In this document: in pieces, positions 63,948 through 64,000 of the stretch | How positions within the stretch are numbered: the first letter of the stretch is position 1 | Layout: the number at the start of each line of letters is the position of its first letter | Assembly: GCF_002217925.1 (NCBI RefSeq) | Contig: NZ_BCMF01000004.1 | Coordinates: 210,676-274,675, forward strand | DNA: 64,000 nt | Source: Secundilactobacillus mixtipabuli | GTDB lineage: Bacteria > Bacillota > Bacilli > Lactobacillales > Lactobacillaceae | Reading direction: 5' to 3' | Program-made: the position numbers and the translations under genes | Notes under the pieces: model-generated | Database searches by the model: none | Told to the model about the DNA's origin: nothing | What the model saw: only the letters and a program-made list of their open reading frames with translations

Positions 63948-64000
63948 TAAAGTGATAGCGAAGCAAAGCCGAGCTGTTTTTTGGCACTTGATGCCGCACA

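Overview
The window looks like chromosomal DNA of a heterofermentative member of the Lactobacillaceae (Levilactobacillus/Secundilactobacillus-like; genus and species cannot be fixed from this sequence alone). Reasons: WxL-domain surface proteins with their DUF916 partner, a KxYKxGKxW-type signal peptide on an LPxTG lectin, an L. pentosus-like xylP/xylQ arrangement, Gram-positive T-box and cre signals, strong GGAGG ribosome sites with frequent TTG starts, and no respiratory genes.

Layout. 1-4468: phosphate uptake operon (end of pstS, pstC, pstA, two pstB, phoU). 4779-8629: cold-shock protein, luxS, a nitrilase-family amidase, a histidine phosphatase and acetate kinase. 9060-11507: cell-wall-anchored L-type lectin/MucBP adhesin. 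11605-14031: a T-box-controlled malate/L-lactate dehydrogenase and an aldo/keto reductase. 14121-26342: an arabinose/arabino-oligosaccharide island (LacY-like symporter plus GH43 arabinofuranosidase with a divergent HTH regulator, araBDA, araR, galM, araE). 26562-30182: small membrane protein, orphan OppA lipoprotein, C39-like peptidase and two unknown proteins. 30427-42507: a xyloside/xylose island (ROK kinase, GH1 6-phospho-beta-glucosidase, XylR-1, XylP-type symporter, GH31 alpha-xylosidase, xylB, xylA, XylR-2). 42668-44843: aminotransferase, nicotinamidase-like protein and GreA. 45147-48561: OpuC-type osmolyte ABC transporter. 48787-51061: Ohr/OsmC peroxidase and a second pentose symporter. 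51272-54703: APF-like muralytic protein, K+ channel with a matrixin-like protease, Tag glycosylase and a TIM-barrel protein. 54843-58122: three-gene WxL operon. 58640-60801: membrane-anchored esterase and a zinc-ribbon/TM protein. 60956-63792: MarR regulator, an MqsR/MqsA/SecB-like toxin-antitoxin-chaperone cassette and an azoreductase.

How the genes work together. Two complete pentose routes (AraA-AraB-AraD and XylA-XylB) feed xylulose-5-phosphate to the phosphoketolase pathway, whose acetyl-phosphate is used by the acetate kinase encoded here. Extracellular oligosaccharides enter through two cation symporters and are opened inside the cell by GH43, GH31 and GH1 enzymes. Most of these promoters show readable -35/-10 boxes with a cre (CcpA) site and a local operator: a TACGTA-core palindrome at three arabinose promoters, and two 25-bp repeats at the divergent xylP/xylQ promoters.

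The most unusual locus is 61449-62786. It has the gene order toxin, antitoxin, SecB-like chaperone in a Gram-positive genome, with overlapping genes, a long C-terminal antitoxin tail and a putative operator in the promoter. Other items worth checking are an HTH protein fused to a beta-rich domain, a PTS-independent 6-phospho-glucosidase/ROK-kinase pair, two large palindromic intergenic elements, a 22-bp perfect palindrome at the opuC promoter, and a motif shared by the marR and azoreductase promoters.
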